Below are positions 1 through 13,725 of a stretch of DNA of 64,000 bases, one piece after another. Below the pieces are notes generated by a model that was not told the DNA's origin, did not search any database, and saw nothing but the letters and a program-made list of their open reading frames with translations. Numbering within the stretch: the first letter of the stretch is position 1; each line of letters starts with the position of its first letter. A program made the position numbers and the translations under genes. Source of the DNA: Hofstenia miamia (taxonomy: Eukaryota; Xenacoelomorpha; Acoela). The DNA lies in assembly GCA_004352715.1 (NCBI GenBank), contig SCFE01000058.1, positions 1,786,826-1,850,825 of the forward strand, written 5' to 3'.

Positions 1-3000
1 CTGTACTACTGTATAAATTTGGTGTTCTGATATACTAATTGTCAGTGACTTCAATTAGGAAATAAGCCAATTGTACCTTTTACAGAAAGATTTTGGCACA
101 AACTATATAGCAAATATTTTAATAATAACATTTTTGAATAGGCAAATTTTCACAATTATGTCAATATAATTTATTCCATAAAAGAATAACCTTCGAATTT
201 CAAAATTTAAGCTAATTACTTTCCTCCCACATTCTTAAGATTACGTTAATGAATTTTTATGGAAGCTTTCTTCTTCTTTAATCCATTATTTAGGCAATTT
301 TCATTAGAAAACATGGAATAAGACGGAGCCGCACCGCATGTTCGCTGCTAGGTGAAAGTCTGCATGTTATTATTATTATTATTTGTAGTAGTAGTAATAG
401 TAATAATGATCCAAAATTTACTCTAAGAAAGTGACAATAAGAGTAAATTTTCAGGGGTTTTCTTCTTTGGTCAATGAAATCAGTACAATAAATCCGTTTC
501 TTTTACACATATAAAATACTGGAATATCAAATTTAGCTAGATGGAGTATTCTATCTATGTTCCTCTGCGGCGTCTCCGATTTTCTCGCATAATTTTTTCA
601 CAAACGCTGAAATGCTTGTGTTGCAATTTAACATAAATATCTTTTCACTAATAAATAAGTAAATTTATGGCTGTGATGCCTTTGGAATTCAGATTTTGTT
701 GCTGAAGTACATTTTATTTGCTATTTTCAATTGAGATACAAATATCAATAGAATTCAATTAGAAATAGGTATTAAGCTTAATTTATGACGACCTCGATGG
801 CGATGCGCGGTATTCACTCCACTCTCTATTAAGAAAGTATAGAATTTTGCAAGAAGCCTTGAAAATTAGAATTGCTAGTATAACTATCAACGAAGGAGAT
901 TAATACAATAGCTCTTGTATCTCTTCCATTTCTAAAGGGGATGAACACTTCAAGAATCGACCTAATCGAGTATAACGTAGCAGCCATTGACTTAATTAGA
1001 GAAGGCTAGTCTAAAAACAGGCCAAGTTTCAAATGTCCAAATCGTCGATTGAAAAAGAGCTCTAATCACCATTGCCAGTCTTCATTCTGGCCAAGTACTT
1101 ATTACTTTCTTTTCACTGTAAATAGCCGCAAATTATAATTATTTCGATTGAGGGATTAAAATAATTAATATTGAAAGACACAGATGATTTTTGCAAAATT
1201 AGAATAGTGTACAGTCCTGGCAATATTTCAATTTAAACTTTAAGAATTTTGAAATTCCCATATAACCATTCTGAATGCGTGTCGACTCCCCTTAGATGAT
1301 GATGCTGGCTACTGGCCTGTAATTATATGAAATTGATATGAATTATTGTCATAATCAAAAAATAATGAAGAATGTTTACCCGCTTAATCATATATTATAT
1401 GCATATGAATTTATAATAAATTAATAAAATTCGGAAGTGCCTCTTCTAATAAAACGTGATCTCAGTGGATTTCACATCTAATTTAAGAATAAAAACGCAT
1501 CAGCCAATTAAATATTTAATATGCCAGCCTTAATGCAATATATTTCAATGACTCTACATAGTATTATTGCATAACATGTATGCAGCAGCAGTGGATCACT
1601 GGTAGAATGTGATAGTAATCAATCTCGAAATCAGTTTCGAAGTGTATTATTTTGGCTAATTTAGTTAAATTTTACTAAAATCCATCTACTACTGTGTTAT
1701 CTTAATAGTCTTATTAAGGAAAACATTATCTTATAAAGACTTGAAATATTAAGCAACAATATGTATAATTCAGATCTGTGTATCAAATCATGCCAAATAC
1801 AGATTTAGAAAATAGGCATGCATATAAGACAACCGGTGTATTGAACAATGTCTAACATCTATTAAGCAAATAGAAAAACCTTTTACTTTTCATTGATTGC
1901 AATTTTGATATTTATAGGAAATTACAACACAATTGTAATCAATTAATCAATCAATCAACACTTTTCTTCCAGTACCTTGCAGGGGCAAACCAAGCTTATT
2001 AAAGATATCCTTAGATTATATCGCAAATGATTTTCATACCTAATACAAAGATCATTCTTTTAAAATATAAATATTATTAGCATAATCATGCAAGGACACT
2101 TTTTCGAAACAAATAATTATATATAATAATTTTTATAAATGATGTATGCTCACGTTTTGATCAGGGTTTTTTCATATTGAAATTGCGGTTTTGCTTGGCG
2201 TGTAGCTATGGAATTTGAGATCTTATCTTTTGTAAAAATTATTGTAATCACTAGCTAATCCATGATAATAAACATTTTTTGTCAGCTATTGTACGAAAAT
2301 TATTGAATTAACTGAATTTTATATAGTGTTAACTAAGATTAGTTTTCCAGTGTATTACATTTACATGTAGTGGAATGGCACCCTGCTTGATTGTAATCTA
2401 CACTATCTGGAAAGTTTTAGCTTACTTAGTGGGGCTATTAATAATAATATTATAATAATATATTAATATTCATCTTGTGCATTTTTATAAATTGTCTTCA
2501 AATTCATTTTTGAATACATTTGCTTTTCCACTGCACTTGCTTAATAAATTGACTGAATAAGTGTCTTTAGGCCATTTTTGTTTGATTCAATATTATTACA
2601 AGATTATTTTAAAATTTAATGACCAGCAAATAAAACGATTCTTTACCAAAGGAAGTTTTATTTCTTGAAATGTTTAGAAGACATGTAATTAGACCTGTGA
2701 GTGTGAAATTCATGATTGGCAAAAAAAACAACTACGAATATATCTAGGAGCCAAGTTGTGTATGTTCTTAAACACTATAAGGCCAATTTCATAAGTGATG
2801 CGAAGTCTAATTAATAACCTATGAAGACATGTTAACTTAGGTGCAATATGATCTTTGCTTTTTAAGCACAGAATTGTTTTGGATTAATTGAAGTATTCTC
2901 CAAGAAATCATAGAGTAAGCAGGAATCTTATTGCTTTCTAATGAAAATTAATTGATATTACGCAAAAGATATCTACATCATTTCATATAGATTATAAAAA

Positions 3001-4557
3001 ACAATTGAATATATACAATAATAATTGTAAAAAGCTTGAATTGTTTATTTTTGATAAATATATCCATTTTTCTTTCATCAGTATTATAAATTTATTTGAT
3101 GATAATTTTTTACTAAAAATTGAATGTTTACGGAGCCTAAAGGAAATTTTTATAATAATATAGGCAAAATGCCTCTAATTTTTGTTAATTGTATTTGTGT
3201 GAATTTTAAATAGTGGAGTTGAAGAAGGTTTTGATCATGAAATCAAGTGCAATTCCGAAATTGAAAGCAAGAAACAATTAGGGTACTTTGGCGGCTACAA
3301 GATTAAGGGATTCGAGATGTTTAATGATTAGTATTTTTGTTAAGATTAACAATGGTGTTAACCTTGGGTATGTTAAGACCTAGCAGTTATCAAAGTCTCA
3401 CTGTTGAATAACTTGGAGAGTGATGACGATAACCCTCCTAATCATAAACGAACCGCAAATATATCTATGCATTTTAAATTGTTAAGAATATCTTGCTTTT
3501 TAAAAAACTCTTAGATACAAAAAATGCACTACAAATAGTTTTTATGAAATTTTAGCTTCTTAAATTATGTTATGCAATTGCTAAAATTGCTTACTAAATA
3601 AAAATGTTTTCCCTTCGAAAGAATAGTATTTCAAAATGATTTTTTACCCTTTAAATATTAGCATTATCCCTGTTGAGAAGATTTATTTAATTCAGGCTTG
3701 GAAGTAGTTCGGACGATCATTGGACTCTGTTGGTTAGGGTTGGGCAATGCTTACTATAGTATTTCGGCTTTTGTTTGGATTGTGCTGATCGTGATTATAA
3801 TTTGTGTTTATGGGATGAGCTTTGCCTAAAAATCCCACTTTCCTGGGTAGAGTGTTCTACTTTTTTAAGTTTATGTGTTACACTGTTACTATCACTTTGT
3901 ATTGAGCACATATTCCTAATAAATATGTTATTTAGGAATTCGTGTGCTGTGCAATGTGATTTAAATTTGAATTAATATTGATTTCTTCCGTTGAGAAAGT
4001 TTTACAGAGTAAATAAAAAATTACATATTGGCGCCAAATGTCTGAAGTTAAAGTTCAATGAAATATGACATTAATTTTTCTTCTATGTACTCTTTTCAAG
4101 TTAAATAGGTTTGCTCTTCATTGTTATTACATCAATGATTGTTGAGTAATTATGCCAATTAAGGTAATTGTGAAAAAAAAATTTTTTACCAAATTGTGTA
4201 CAATGACATTCGGTACTAGTAATAAATTTTCAACAATTTAATTTAATTACGTTGGTTAATTAAGTTAATTAATTAAACATGACGGGTTGCATTAACTTGT
4301 ATTTTAAAGTTGCTTATATAGTTTGGATTAGCTAAAAAAACTCAGACCAATGTCCACCTTAGTTGACTGCAATTTAATATTTGCAAACCCTGCTGAACAA
4401 AATAATATTGCAAGTATATATTTATGAGGCAAACAAGAGACAAATTGAGTGCATGCAAATTCCGGAATTAATTCCAAATATTAAATAAGACAGTTCCTAC
4501 TTCAATCACCAAAATTAATTAATTTTTGAAATTAAAAGGAAGCATTTCCTTGTAGAA
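1..4557. other. AT-rich region, no gene recognised
   Basis: I see no convincing exon, RNA gene or transposon here on either strand. The longest open frame (about 3775-3975, +) has a low-complexity translation with no motif, and it opens on TTG, not ATG. The DNA is mostly A/T-rich with short ATT runs near 366-385 and no recognisable terminal inverted repeats. It may be intergenic or intronic. Confidence 0.6.
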
Positions 4558-4580
4558 TTAATCTTTGAGCGCTCCTTCTT

Positions 4581-4583
<3 letters not shown>

Positions 4584-4620
<37 letters not shown>

Positions 4621-4627
4621 TATATTG
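4584..4627. repeat. (TA)n microsatellite ending at a single-N join
   Basis: An alternating TA tract with one interrupting C ends at the single N at 4628. Beyond that N, retrotransposon sequence begins abruptly. The join looks like an assembly junction placed inside a simple repeat. Confidence 0.85.
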
Positions 4628-4628
4628 T

Positions 4629-5491
4629 NATGCTCTATTGTGAATGTAAATTCATTAAGATATTCTATCCATTGGGATACAATGACCGATTTATCTCCCA
4701 AGAATTTTTTTAGCCATGCAAGGCCACTGTTGTCTGTATGTACTTGGAATTCTTTTCCAATCAAAAAGTGTCTAAATTTTTTGATGCTCTCAACCAGGGC
4801 TAGCATTTCTACTTTGGTGGAGCCATAGTTCTCCTCACTTGCCCATAACTTACAGCTAAAGAATTGTATCGGCACCTCTCTTCCATTTTTAATTTGTCCT
4901 AGCATTGCTCCTATGGCGACCTTGCTTGTGTCACAGTCTAGTATGAATTGTTCATTATAATCCGGTGTATTGAGTGATGGCAATTTTGCTAGTTCCTCCT
5001 TAATGTTGTCTAGTTCCTCTTGTTCCTGCCATGTCCATATGAATGGTACTGATTTTCTCATGAGTTTTGTCATCTTCGCGGTTTTTCCTGTGATATTGGG
5101 GATGAATGTACTGTAATAATTGAAGAAACCCATTATTCTTTGGATATCTTTCTTGTTATTTGGTTTCTCTATTTTTCGTATCATCTCTCTTGCATTGTCT
5201 TTCATTGAATATTCATTTATGTCTTTCTAGCATCTCTCTTAGTTGTTGCATCTCGTTCTCTTTCAGGTGCAGGTAGTTCTCGCTCTTGATGTCTGGGATT
5301 TTGTATTCGTCATCAATTGCTTTTGTCCCAATGCCCTTGAATCGGCACTGGGAGTACTAGCGACTTGGATGGTGTTTGTCCACTCGCCCTTGAATTGGCC
5401 ATGTGGAGTACCTTGCGCTTCTACTTGTAAGTCATTGAATCAACCATACAAGTTGTTGGCTCCATCTTTGTCTTCCAATGCTTTCCAAATC
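4629..5491 (-). mobile_element. Ty3/gypsy retrotransposon pol fragment (RT C-terminal part and RNase H)
   Basis: On the minus strand, 4629-5205 is open for about 190 codons and reads as the end of a Ty3/gypsy reverse transcriptase followed by RNase H. The connection motif GFFNYYSTFIPN is the classic gypsy 'FLGL.NYYRRFIPNF' block. It is followed by FILDCDTSKVAIGAML (first RNase H aspartate) and VHTDNSGLAWL. Upstream (about 5206-5310, -) a diverged leader reads YKIPDIKSENYLHLKENE, typical of the segment just before gypsy RT. The RT catalytic core with motifs A to C is missing between the two parts, so this is an internally deleted or chimeric copy. It is bounded by single Ns at 4628 and 5492, both in (TA)n, so its placement here is uncertain. 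The lack of stops in the RNase H part suggests a fairly young copy. Confidence 0.9.
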
Positions 5492-5521
5492 NATATATAT
5501 ACATATATATATTGTATTTAA

Positions 5522-6311
5522 AAAAGCAATAAACACTTCCACACAAAATTGCGGCAAATCGGGGAAACCCTTTTACCAAATTTAACATTTAAAAACAGGG
5601 ATTATTTTATTAGGGTAGTTTCGAGGCAAAAACTTCATCGCGTTTGAGCGTGATCTGAAATTCAAAGTTTGAAATTATATTTGCATACTTTTAAGCAAAG
5701 CTGCACCTCATCAGATTGTTCAAACGCAATGCTTATAATAATATATGAAACGTACATGAGCTTTTTGCATCAATAATGAGTCCTTTAATAGGTGAATATT
5801 TCCTTGTTATTTACCATATTTGGATTTCATTAATAAACCTGTGAAAGTAAAATTCTTCCTATTTTTAGGTTATTCAAACTTAGAGTGCTTAAAGTGGTAT
5901 AAAAATAAAAGAACTGAGGATTAAATGTACAACCAAGGCTAACAAAACGCTTAATTGGTTTTTTAAATTAAAAGCACATTTAAGTATTATTTTCTTTAAA
6001 GCTTTTTAAAATTCAGCTAGAGTATTAGGGCTGTAAGAAATACACTTCATTAAATATAATCTCAAGATATTTATATTTATACTCCATTAATTTCTTATTT
6101 AAAAGAAATTGAATTTAGTATTGTAAGGGAAGAAATTAAACTACAATTCTATTGTTGGATATAGATGACAATATTTGCAATTATTAGTTACTTAATTATA
6201 TATTATTTTATATTTAATAATATTAACCCCCTATATTGAAATATAAATTTATTCTATTTTAAATAAAATATATCTGCAACTTTGAAAACATGTACAAATG
6301 TATATTCATGA

Positions 6312-6365
<54 letters not shown>

Positions 6366-6454
6366 TCTAAATGGTAGTTTATATTTATAACTTTAGCTTT
6401 TTCAACTTTTTTGTTTCAATTAAAGTGAAAAAAATATATATATCTCTCTCTCTC

Positions 6455-6487
<33 letters not shown>

Positions 6488-8960
6488 AACTATGCATAGT
6501 TATTCCAATTTAATACTGTACACAATCAGAATATACTGCTGACTTTCCTTGGTGACGTGAGTGGAGGAAATTTACACTAATTACACAAAAAATTATCTGT
6601 GGTAGTTGCCTTAAGCCCAAGGTGACCTCTAGAAAAGTTCATTTTGCTTTATCGAGATCCTAGAACAATTCTTATTTCTTAAATGTAGAAATTCTAGAGA
6701 CTGGAAGTATTGCGGATAAACTACCTCCAGATCAACAACGATTTGACCAGGTAACAAATAACCTCAACTTTATACTGTACAATTAGATTTTTTTGAAGTA
6801 TTTGTGTTTCTTTCCTAAAGGCAAATATAATATTCAAAATATGGCTAGTGAAAGGATTTTTTTACAAAAAATCCATCTCAACTGGGAAGAAAATATTATA
6901 CACATGGTTAAAAACCGCCAAAAGATTGCATTTCCTCCGAATTCTTAAAAGTTGTTATTCCATCATTACATCTAATCCAAATCTACACATCATTAATATT
7001 TTTACAAAAAATCTTTTAAGCAATTCGTCATTAAATAAGGTATGATTTTATAGTTAATATTTTTGATAGCAAATGCAGATTAACAATATATATACATATA
7101 TATATTAGGGTGGTTCACGGATAAAGGGCGAAAAAATAAATTCTAAAAGTGCAGTTACCACATGGCTAGTTTTCTGAATTATGCCATATTATTGTTTCTT
7201 TAAAATCAAACAGCTGTTAGGGGTGACCCCACTCGATATTTTTTTGGCATATGATAGTTTTTTCCCATAAAATTTTAATTGATAATTGCTATTCTATTAC
7301 CTCAACTAATTTGACAGATTGTAGTTAGATAGAAGAATCTAAGAACATGAGATATTTATTCTGGTGCCACTAATTTCAAAATATGTCTACGGCTATAAAT
7401 TAGGTGCTGTAGTGAATGAGGAAATTTAAACAGCTAAATTACGAAGATGTAGCTACGTCTTTTATCAAGAAGAGGAAAGAGTAAATACTACATTAAGATT
7501 TTATGAAAAAACAAAAACACTGATGAGGCTATTATGTAGCAAACCATGTATGATTTTGAATAAATTTGTTTTTATATGGAATATATATATATATATATGT
7601 ATATATATATTGGGCAATCCGATGAATATCATTGGAGTGATGCGAATATTTTGAAGTGATAATCTCCTACACATGTTAAAGTTTTAGATTATATCATTGC
7701 TTCTGTCTACTGAAGGTGAATCAAAATAAAAAAATAATATTAAATTTAAAATCCATGTTAATTTAATAGTAGGCGTTTCGAAAATTGTTTGATTAGCTCA
7801 CAATTGCAACATGTGCTTACAACAATCAATTTGTTTAAGTAGACCTTAGTAAATGATAAACCATTAATTTATGTTGATAAATCGGCCGTTGAGTCTCATT
7901 AATCGACAACGTCAAGCATTCTCATATTTATACAACTTAAGGATATTTGACGACAACCGACAATAAATTCTGATCAATTCATTATTGACTTAATTTTAAT
8001 ATCCAAAGTTTATCACTGCAAAACTGAAACTGGAATGACAATTTTCCTAAAAATTTTTCTTAGAGTATAGATAAAAATTAGCATGAACATGTATGATTAT
8101 TTAGAATTTATGGATAATTCCATTTTAATGAAGATTTTTTGTTTCTTATGGCCTATATTCGATAATTTTGTTACCAATAAATTCATTATACACATTTCTT
8201 GTAAAATGAGCAGGAGTGCAAACGATGTTTGGATGCAAGCAATTCTTACATTGGTTCATTACATAAATTGCTGATGACACAGAAAAAAAAGAAATGAATG
8301 TGAGCAAGTAATTGATTAGTAAATTTGTAATGTTATATTACATGTACATGTCATCTATTTCCAAAGTGCATAATTTATAGAAATCTTGCTATATTTATTC
8401 CATTGGAAAATTTTTCTATAGATTTGAGGTTTTCATTGAAAAAGAATTTGTACAGCAGCTGGCTAATTCCATTAAATTGTCAACCACATGAAAAATGGAT
8501 TTTCGTGAATTTACAAAAATTTAATTTTTTTGTAGGGAAGTATCTCAAATCATTACACAATTTCCAGTTAAAAAAATAATGGATTTTTGTTTTCATATAT
8601 ATAATAGAAATACTTTGATTAAAAATGCATAAAATGCATCAACTTAGCATAAAAAAAGGAATAAATCATTCCTGGCAAATGAAAGATTTTGTTGTCACAG
8701 AAAGCAGCATAGTTAAGTACATTAGAGTTCTAAGAAAAGCCCGCACCAGCTTCATTTAAGGTTCCTTTGCCTAGATTCATTATATATGAATTTCTTGAAA
8801 TTTTAAAATCAAAAATAATAAGAAATAATCGATCAATTTCTCAAAAATAAAAACGCAGCGCAAATATCCACTGAAGTTCCACATTGTTAAGATTTTTAAA
8901 GTAGTACTGGTCCAGTATCGTTAACGGTACCACATTTTTTAAACCCACACTGTACTGTTG
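5522..8960. other. AT-rich region with (TA)n tracts, no gene recognised
   Basis: No exon or transposase is recognisable. It holds (TA)n tracts at 6316-6362 and about 6436-6485, and shorter ones at 7091-7106 and 7580-7610. The sequence beginning AGGGTGGTTCACGG at about 7107, directly after a (TA)n tract, resembles the end of a DNA transposon, but I could not find a matching opposite end. The frames at 6848-7045 and 8083-8274 are lysine/asparagine/isoleucine-rich with no motif. Confidence 0.55.
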
Positions 8961-8984
8961 GAACCGCAGACCTCTAGATCATTT

Positions 8985-9260
8985 AAACGTCAAACTAAAG
9001 CAATTGAAGAGGTAAACCATGTATTTACTGATTTAGGATTTGATAATAAAATTGCAATTAAAGATGTTTTCCAAATTAGAAAACTTAATTTTAAGAATTC
9101 ACATCCTTGTACTATTTTTCTAAGCTATGCTTAAAATGGGACACTTGAATAATTTTATCTAGTTGTAGAAAACTAAAAATCTATGAAAATAAAAAATTAA
9201 ATTTCATCGCTCTGGAATCTCAAACACTTAAAAAAAGAAAAACTGTTTTCCAAAAATGAT
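8985..9260 (+). pseudogene. Possible LINE ORF1 remnant
   Basis: A frame from about 8985 reads KAIEEVNHVFTDLGFD and then IAIKDVFQIRKLNF and HPCTIFL, before stops accumulate. The pattern 'E.V..V..LGF...I.DVFRIGK......PCTIFV' resembles the RRM-like part of ORF1 proteins of CR1/L2-type LINEs. An endonuclease remnant of a LINE lies 1.5 kb downstream on the same strand, which fits, but the two cannot be joined by eye. Without a profile search this stays a suggestion. Confidence 0.3.
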
Positions 9261-9754
9261 GGAATATGATGCAGGAATGAACTGATAAATCGAAATTTAG
9301 AATTAAGTGCTGAAAACATTTCTACAACAATGAAATGGTTAAAAATTATTGGCAAATTTTTAAATTTACAAAACATATTTCATTGCGCAATCAATACTAA
9401 GAAAAAACACTTCATTTATAAATCAAACACTGTAGTTAAATGCTTTTACAAACTACTGGGATAATTGGTAAGTAAGCTCATCGTATTTACTCTGATCAGA
9501 AATTCTTCTGCGCATGTGGCACTCACCGAACTGCAAAGATATCTTGAATCAGGTATTCATAAAAAAATCGGAAATCTGATCGCGTTAAAATCATGTTGCA
9601 AGAGCCTTTTGTAAGGGTAATTGATAAGTTTTGCATAAGTTGACCCTGATGGCTTTAGAATCCAGTAAATGTAGCAATTCGATATTTATCGATTTCTGAA
9701 ATGCGTGAAACTGTTTTAATAGCATTCCTTGACCACCCTCCTAGACTTCAACTG

Positions 9755-10078
9755 TTAGAGGGACGATAAAAATACATTCTTTTTTGCATACGCTTGCGTT
9801 AGTCTGATATTTATTTCCTTTCTTCTGCTTGGCTGGCTAATTCCATAATCTGCTTCTGAAGTTGCGCATAGTAAATTTGATAGTTGCAAGGAAGAGGTTC
9901 CAGTGATATCTAGAGCAGCAGGTTCCTGCCAAGCCACGAAGGATGGGATATACTGTTTGAGATTACATGCTGGTGACAATTCTCCATGACTAGAAATAGA
10001 ATATATGCGGTCCTTAATAAGACGATCATGTCTACTAATCCTGTCGCCCTTTCCATTGCAAGAAACCGCACGGTCACG
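9755..10078 (-). other. Unidentified open frame in a GC-richer patch
   Basis: The minus strand is open from about 10078 to a stop at 9755 (roughly 107 codons). The translation is of ordinary complexity (for example SHGELSPACNLKQYIPSF and FVAWQEPAALDITGTSSLQL), unlike the Lys/Asn/Ile-rich chance frames around it. There is no ATG at the open end. A second frame in the same stretch reads QIYYAQLQKQIMELASQAEG, also plausible as protein, so the true frame is undecided. It could be an exon, a processed fragment or a transposon gene. I do not recognise a family. Confidence 0.25.
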
Positions 10079-10218
10079 TTAGATATCTTTGTTAACAGAG
10101 GAACAGAATTGGCTTTTGCGTTCAGTTGCGAATAAAGGCAACGCGAAATTCTTCTGGTCCAAGATGAAAGTCAAGTTTCATTTTTGATGTTGCTGTTAAC
10201 CAAGAGAGAAGATGTACT

Positions 10219-10359
10219 AGGCTACGGTTAGACTATGTTATTCGTCACGCGTGGTCTGTCACATTTTGGTAAAATCTAAAGTATAACAACCGAGATAATT
10301 AGCGATGTGAAGTGATTTGTAACTTTTCTTGCTACCAATCACGTAGTCTAACCGTAGCC
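10219..10359. mobile_element. Short MITE with 16-bp terminal inverted repeats
   Basis: GGCTACGGTTAGACTA at 10219-10234 recurs as an exact reverse complement at 10344-10359, closing a 141-bp element without coding capacity. Flanking trinucleotides are CTA on the left and TTA on the right, which would fit a slightly decayed 3-bp PIF/Harbinger-type duplication. Family assignment is tentative. Confidence 0.7.
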
Positions 10360-10769
10360 TTAGAGATATACATTAGACGAAATATTTGTTTGCTTAAAAA
10401 TCTTTACCCCGACAGATGGCGCTCAAAAATGCATATTATAGCCTATCTTAATACATTAGGAAATATTATTTTGTGCAATTTCTTCTAAAGTATGCAACAT
10501 TTTCAAAAACAACAGTGCTAATATGAATGCTAATGTCCTTAAGATTCCACAGAACTATTAATGTACTCATTTACTTTGCTAGTTTTTTGTACAATTCGGG
10601 AAACAGTCACTCTCAGTTGAATAGCAATTGTACAGATATATATATATATATACAATATACTTGCATAGATTAACTATGCAATGCAAATATAATTTACCGG
10701 CCAAAACGGCCTGTCGGTATTAGCTATTGCCGGTCACCACCGGCCCCGGCCGATTCTATCTCTACATTA

Positions 10770-11340
10770 AATGCAATGTCGTTTTCATTACTGAAACCTG
10801 TTTTGATCCTTCTTCAAAATATATTGTTCGTTCAGATAGATGGTGAACACAGTTGTGATATTATCTTAGCTGAACATACTTATCTTGTATCTAAGTCAAA
10901 TTCAGCACTGATATTGCTCACCTAATATAGACTTAAATGACTTTGTTATGTTTTTAATTTGCGTTTATGTCCCTGCTGAAACGAGTACTTACAGCCCAGA
11001 TTCTATCACAGTATTAAAAATGTTCAATTTCGTGATCAATGAATTTAAATCTTTCAAATGCAAAAGAAACATATCTCAAGAAAATTCAATTACATTGATT
11101 CGTGGTGATTTCAATTTTCATGACAGTGATTGGAATTCAATTTATTCTCCACATGAGTGCGATGTGGATATTATTGATTTTATTTTGTCGATTAATTTCG
11201 ATCAATTAGTGAATTTCCAACTCATTTTGGTGGAAATACCTTAGATTTGATATCCAGTGTCAATACCAATTTATCTATTAATGAAGAATTGTAATCAAAA
11301 GTTTTAGTGATAGTTCTGTTCTCACTGCTGATTTAGAAAT
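10770..11340 (+). pseudogene. LINE ORF2 endonuclease (APE/EEP type) remnant
   Basis: The segment encodes a broken AP-endonuclease domain of a CR1/Jockey-like non-LTR retrotransposon. In order, in different frames, it shows NVVFITETCFDPSS (the TETW/TET block) near 10770-10815, LICVYVPAETSTYSP, and RGDFNFHDSDWNS (the GDFN metal-binding motif) near 11100-11145. The motif PTHFGGNTLDLI, which precedes the 'SDH' block, lies near 11213-11250. Several frameshifts and stops separate the blocks. No reverse transcriptase domain was seen downstream, so the copy is 3' truncated or too decayed. Confidence 0.8.
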
Positions 11341-13499
11341 TAAAACGTTAATGGATGCAAGTGACCTAATTAAAAAAATATTCATTTAAAAAATGTTAGC
11401 AGGGAGTTGCTTGGATTTAATCTTGATAGTTATTAATCTAAATGTCATTTATATTGAATACTGGTAGCAAAAATTATTCGAAATTATTTACTGTTATATT
11501 CCAAAGAAGAAAAGAAAACGCAAATTGTTTCTTCACTACTTTTCATCACACACAATTCACACTAGTTTAGTACAATTAACGATTTTAAAAAACATCCACA
11601 AGCGTTTTTAAATACAATGAATTAAAAACAAAAGTAATAGATTCAATTGATTTCGATAAAGTAGTATGTTTTGAAAGGATTACTGACATTTTGTCAACTA
11701 ACAATTGCATTAAACTTTTACGATCTCTGTTAAAGAAAAAATAACCATCATCAATGATATATAATAATATAATTGTTAACACAAATTCTGATATTTATTA
11801 TTAGACATAAATTAAGTAGATTTGAACGCACATTCAAGGAATTCAACATTGTCAATCAACAAATAAGTTTTTTGAAAAATGTAATGATTTGTTTTAAGTA
11901 GTAAAATGGGTATTCTTACTGAGTAATTTATTAATGCAGAGCGGTCAAGTTTCCAGATAATATTTCGGAAAAGTAGTGATTACTGAATTGGAGCTCGCAT
12001 AGTAATAACTTTTCTTTTGGTAATATAAATATTAATTGAGTCATAGTTATTTAAAGTAAGTAACGATCCTTGAAAATTCCAATGACTTACTGTTGAAGAA
12101 TGTGGCATTCTTTTTTATTAAAAAGTGTAATAATTAATTTACAAAGCACAAAAATGATATCGTATGGCTACACTCCACTGATTGTTTTGTAATTCAATTA
12201 AAAAAGCATAATATGAAATAAATTTATCCTAATTACACAGGTATATTCTGGTGAGGGATTAATGTCGAAATATTGAATAAATAAATTACAAAATGTAATG
12301 ACTATAAGAAGTTTCTTAAAAAATTGGCTCAAATTTCTGTATAATTGTGTTAATGATAGAGTAATTGAAAATCTAGCTAAATTAATAATTACATCTTCCG
12401 ACATCATTTAAATTAGGAAAGAAATTTATGTAATATGCACACTACAAAACTCAAAGTGGGGAATTAATTAAAAACATTAAAAAATATTAAGATAAATAAC
12501 AAAATCTGTCTACAGCTATTCTCACTCATGCATCAGAAATTGTTAAGAACCAATGATGGAAATATATTTATGCAACAAAATATTGATTTTTAATTTAATC
12601 AAATGTACAGTGCATATATAGTTTTTCTGCTTCGATCAGAGTTTATCTTGAAAATGACTTTCTAGTGATACATATTTTTCCGTTGTGAATTCAATATTTT
12701 ATTGTACTATTTCATTTAAATCAACCGTTCTCAACACTTATTAATCTGTGACTGATAAACGCTCTATTAAATGGCTCTTGACAGATTCTGTTAGTTGCTT
12801 GAATATTTTTTGTGTTTTCAAATTATTTCACACTTTGATTTTTAATGAATGAATATTAAATTTCCTCTCTAATTTAACTGATGGAGCAAGAAGAAATAAT
12901 TAATTTAGCTAAATTTTTAAATACCTTACTATTAACACATATTTTAATGATTTAAAAACATAAACATTTTTTTAGAAAAAATATTATAGGATTTATATTT
13001 TGCAATTATTGAATTAATTAAGTAAAAGTAATACTTCAACTGCATTTCATATTCGGTAATAGAGTTAAAACAAATTTATTGCCTAAGTTTATAAAATTTA
13101 CAAACTAACATTCATAAACATTACATATTTATAGGAATTATTATGAAGTTTTGTTCAATTTAATGGCTAGTTTGGATGAACAAATTTATCACCCTAGTGG
13201 GATTTGTACAACTTTTGAATTTTAATTTTTCTCAATCTTCGGAAAACATTCATTAAAGTATCTTAATAACACTAATGTTTTTCAGAAGGAATACAATTTT
13301 TTTGATAAATTTTGCATGCCATTAAAATTTATTTAGGAGTTTTTTCACAGGGTGATAGCATGGAAACTGAATTTCTAATATATAAATTCAACATTTAAAT
13401 TCACTCTGTAGAAATTGAATATATTGCTAAAAATGAAAATTATGGCATTGGCAATCGCAAAAAATATTTTGTGAATAATGTCTCCGAACGATTTGGAGT
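11341..13499. other. AT-rich region, no gene recognised
   Basis: No coding signal, tRNA or element ends were recognised on either strand. It lies downstream (on the minus strand) of the GPCR exon, so later exons of that receptor could lie in this direction. I looked for a DRY-containing transmembrane-3 exon by eye and did not find one. Confidence 0.5.
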
Positions 13500-13595
13500 A
13501 TATATATATATATATATATATATATATNNNNNNNNNNNNNNNNNNNNNNNNNNNNNNNNNNNNNNNNNNNNNNNNNNNNNNNNNNNNNNNNNNNN

Positions 13596-13627
<32 letters not shown>
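13500..13627. repeat. (TA)n tract with assembly gap 13528-13595
   Basis: TA repeats run into Ns from both sides, so the gap is the unresolved centre of a long TA microsatellite. The alternating Ile-Tyr 'proteins' across it are artefacts. Confidence 0.9.
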
Positions 13628-13633
<6 letters not shown>

Positions 13634-13725
13634 ATATACATATAATGTGACACCAAGTGTATTACAATTTCGAAAATTTTCAAATTTTGAATATTTATTA
13701 TTTACATTAGCTTAATATAACTTAC

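Noticed and set aside
3775-3975. Small + strand open frame
   Set aside because: It starts with TTG, has low-complexity hydrophobic content and no motif or splice context.
13375-13683. Open frames rich in alternating Ile-Tyr across (TA)n tracts and gaps (also at 16096, 24764, 29745 and 40251-40846)
   Set aside because: They are translations of TA microsatellites and Ns, not proteins.
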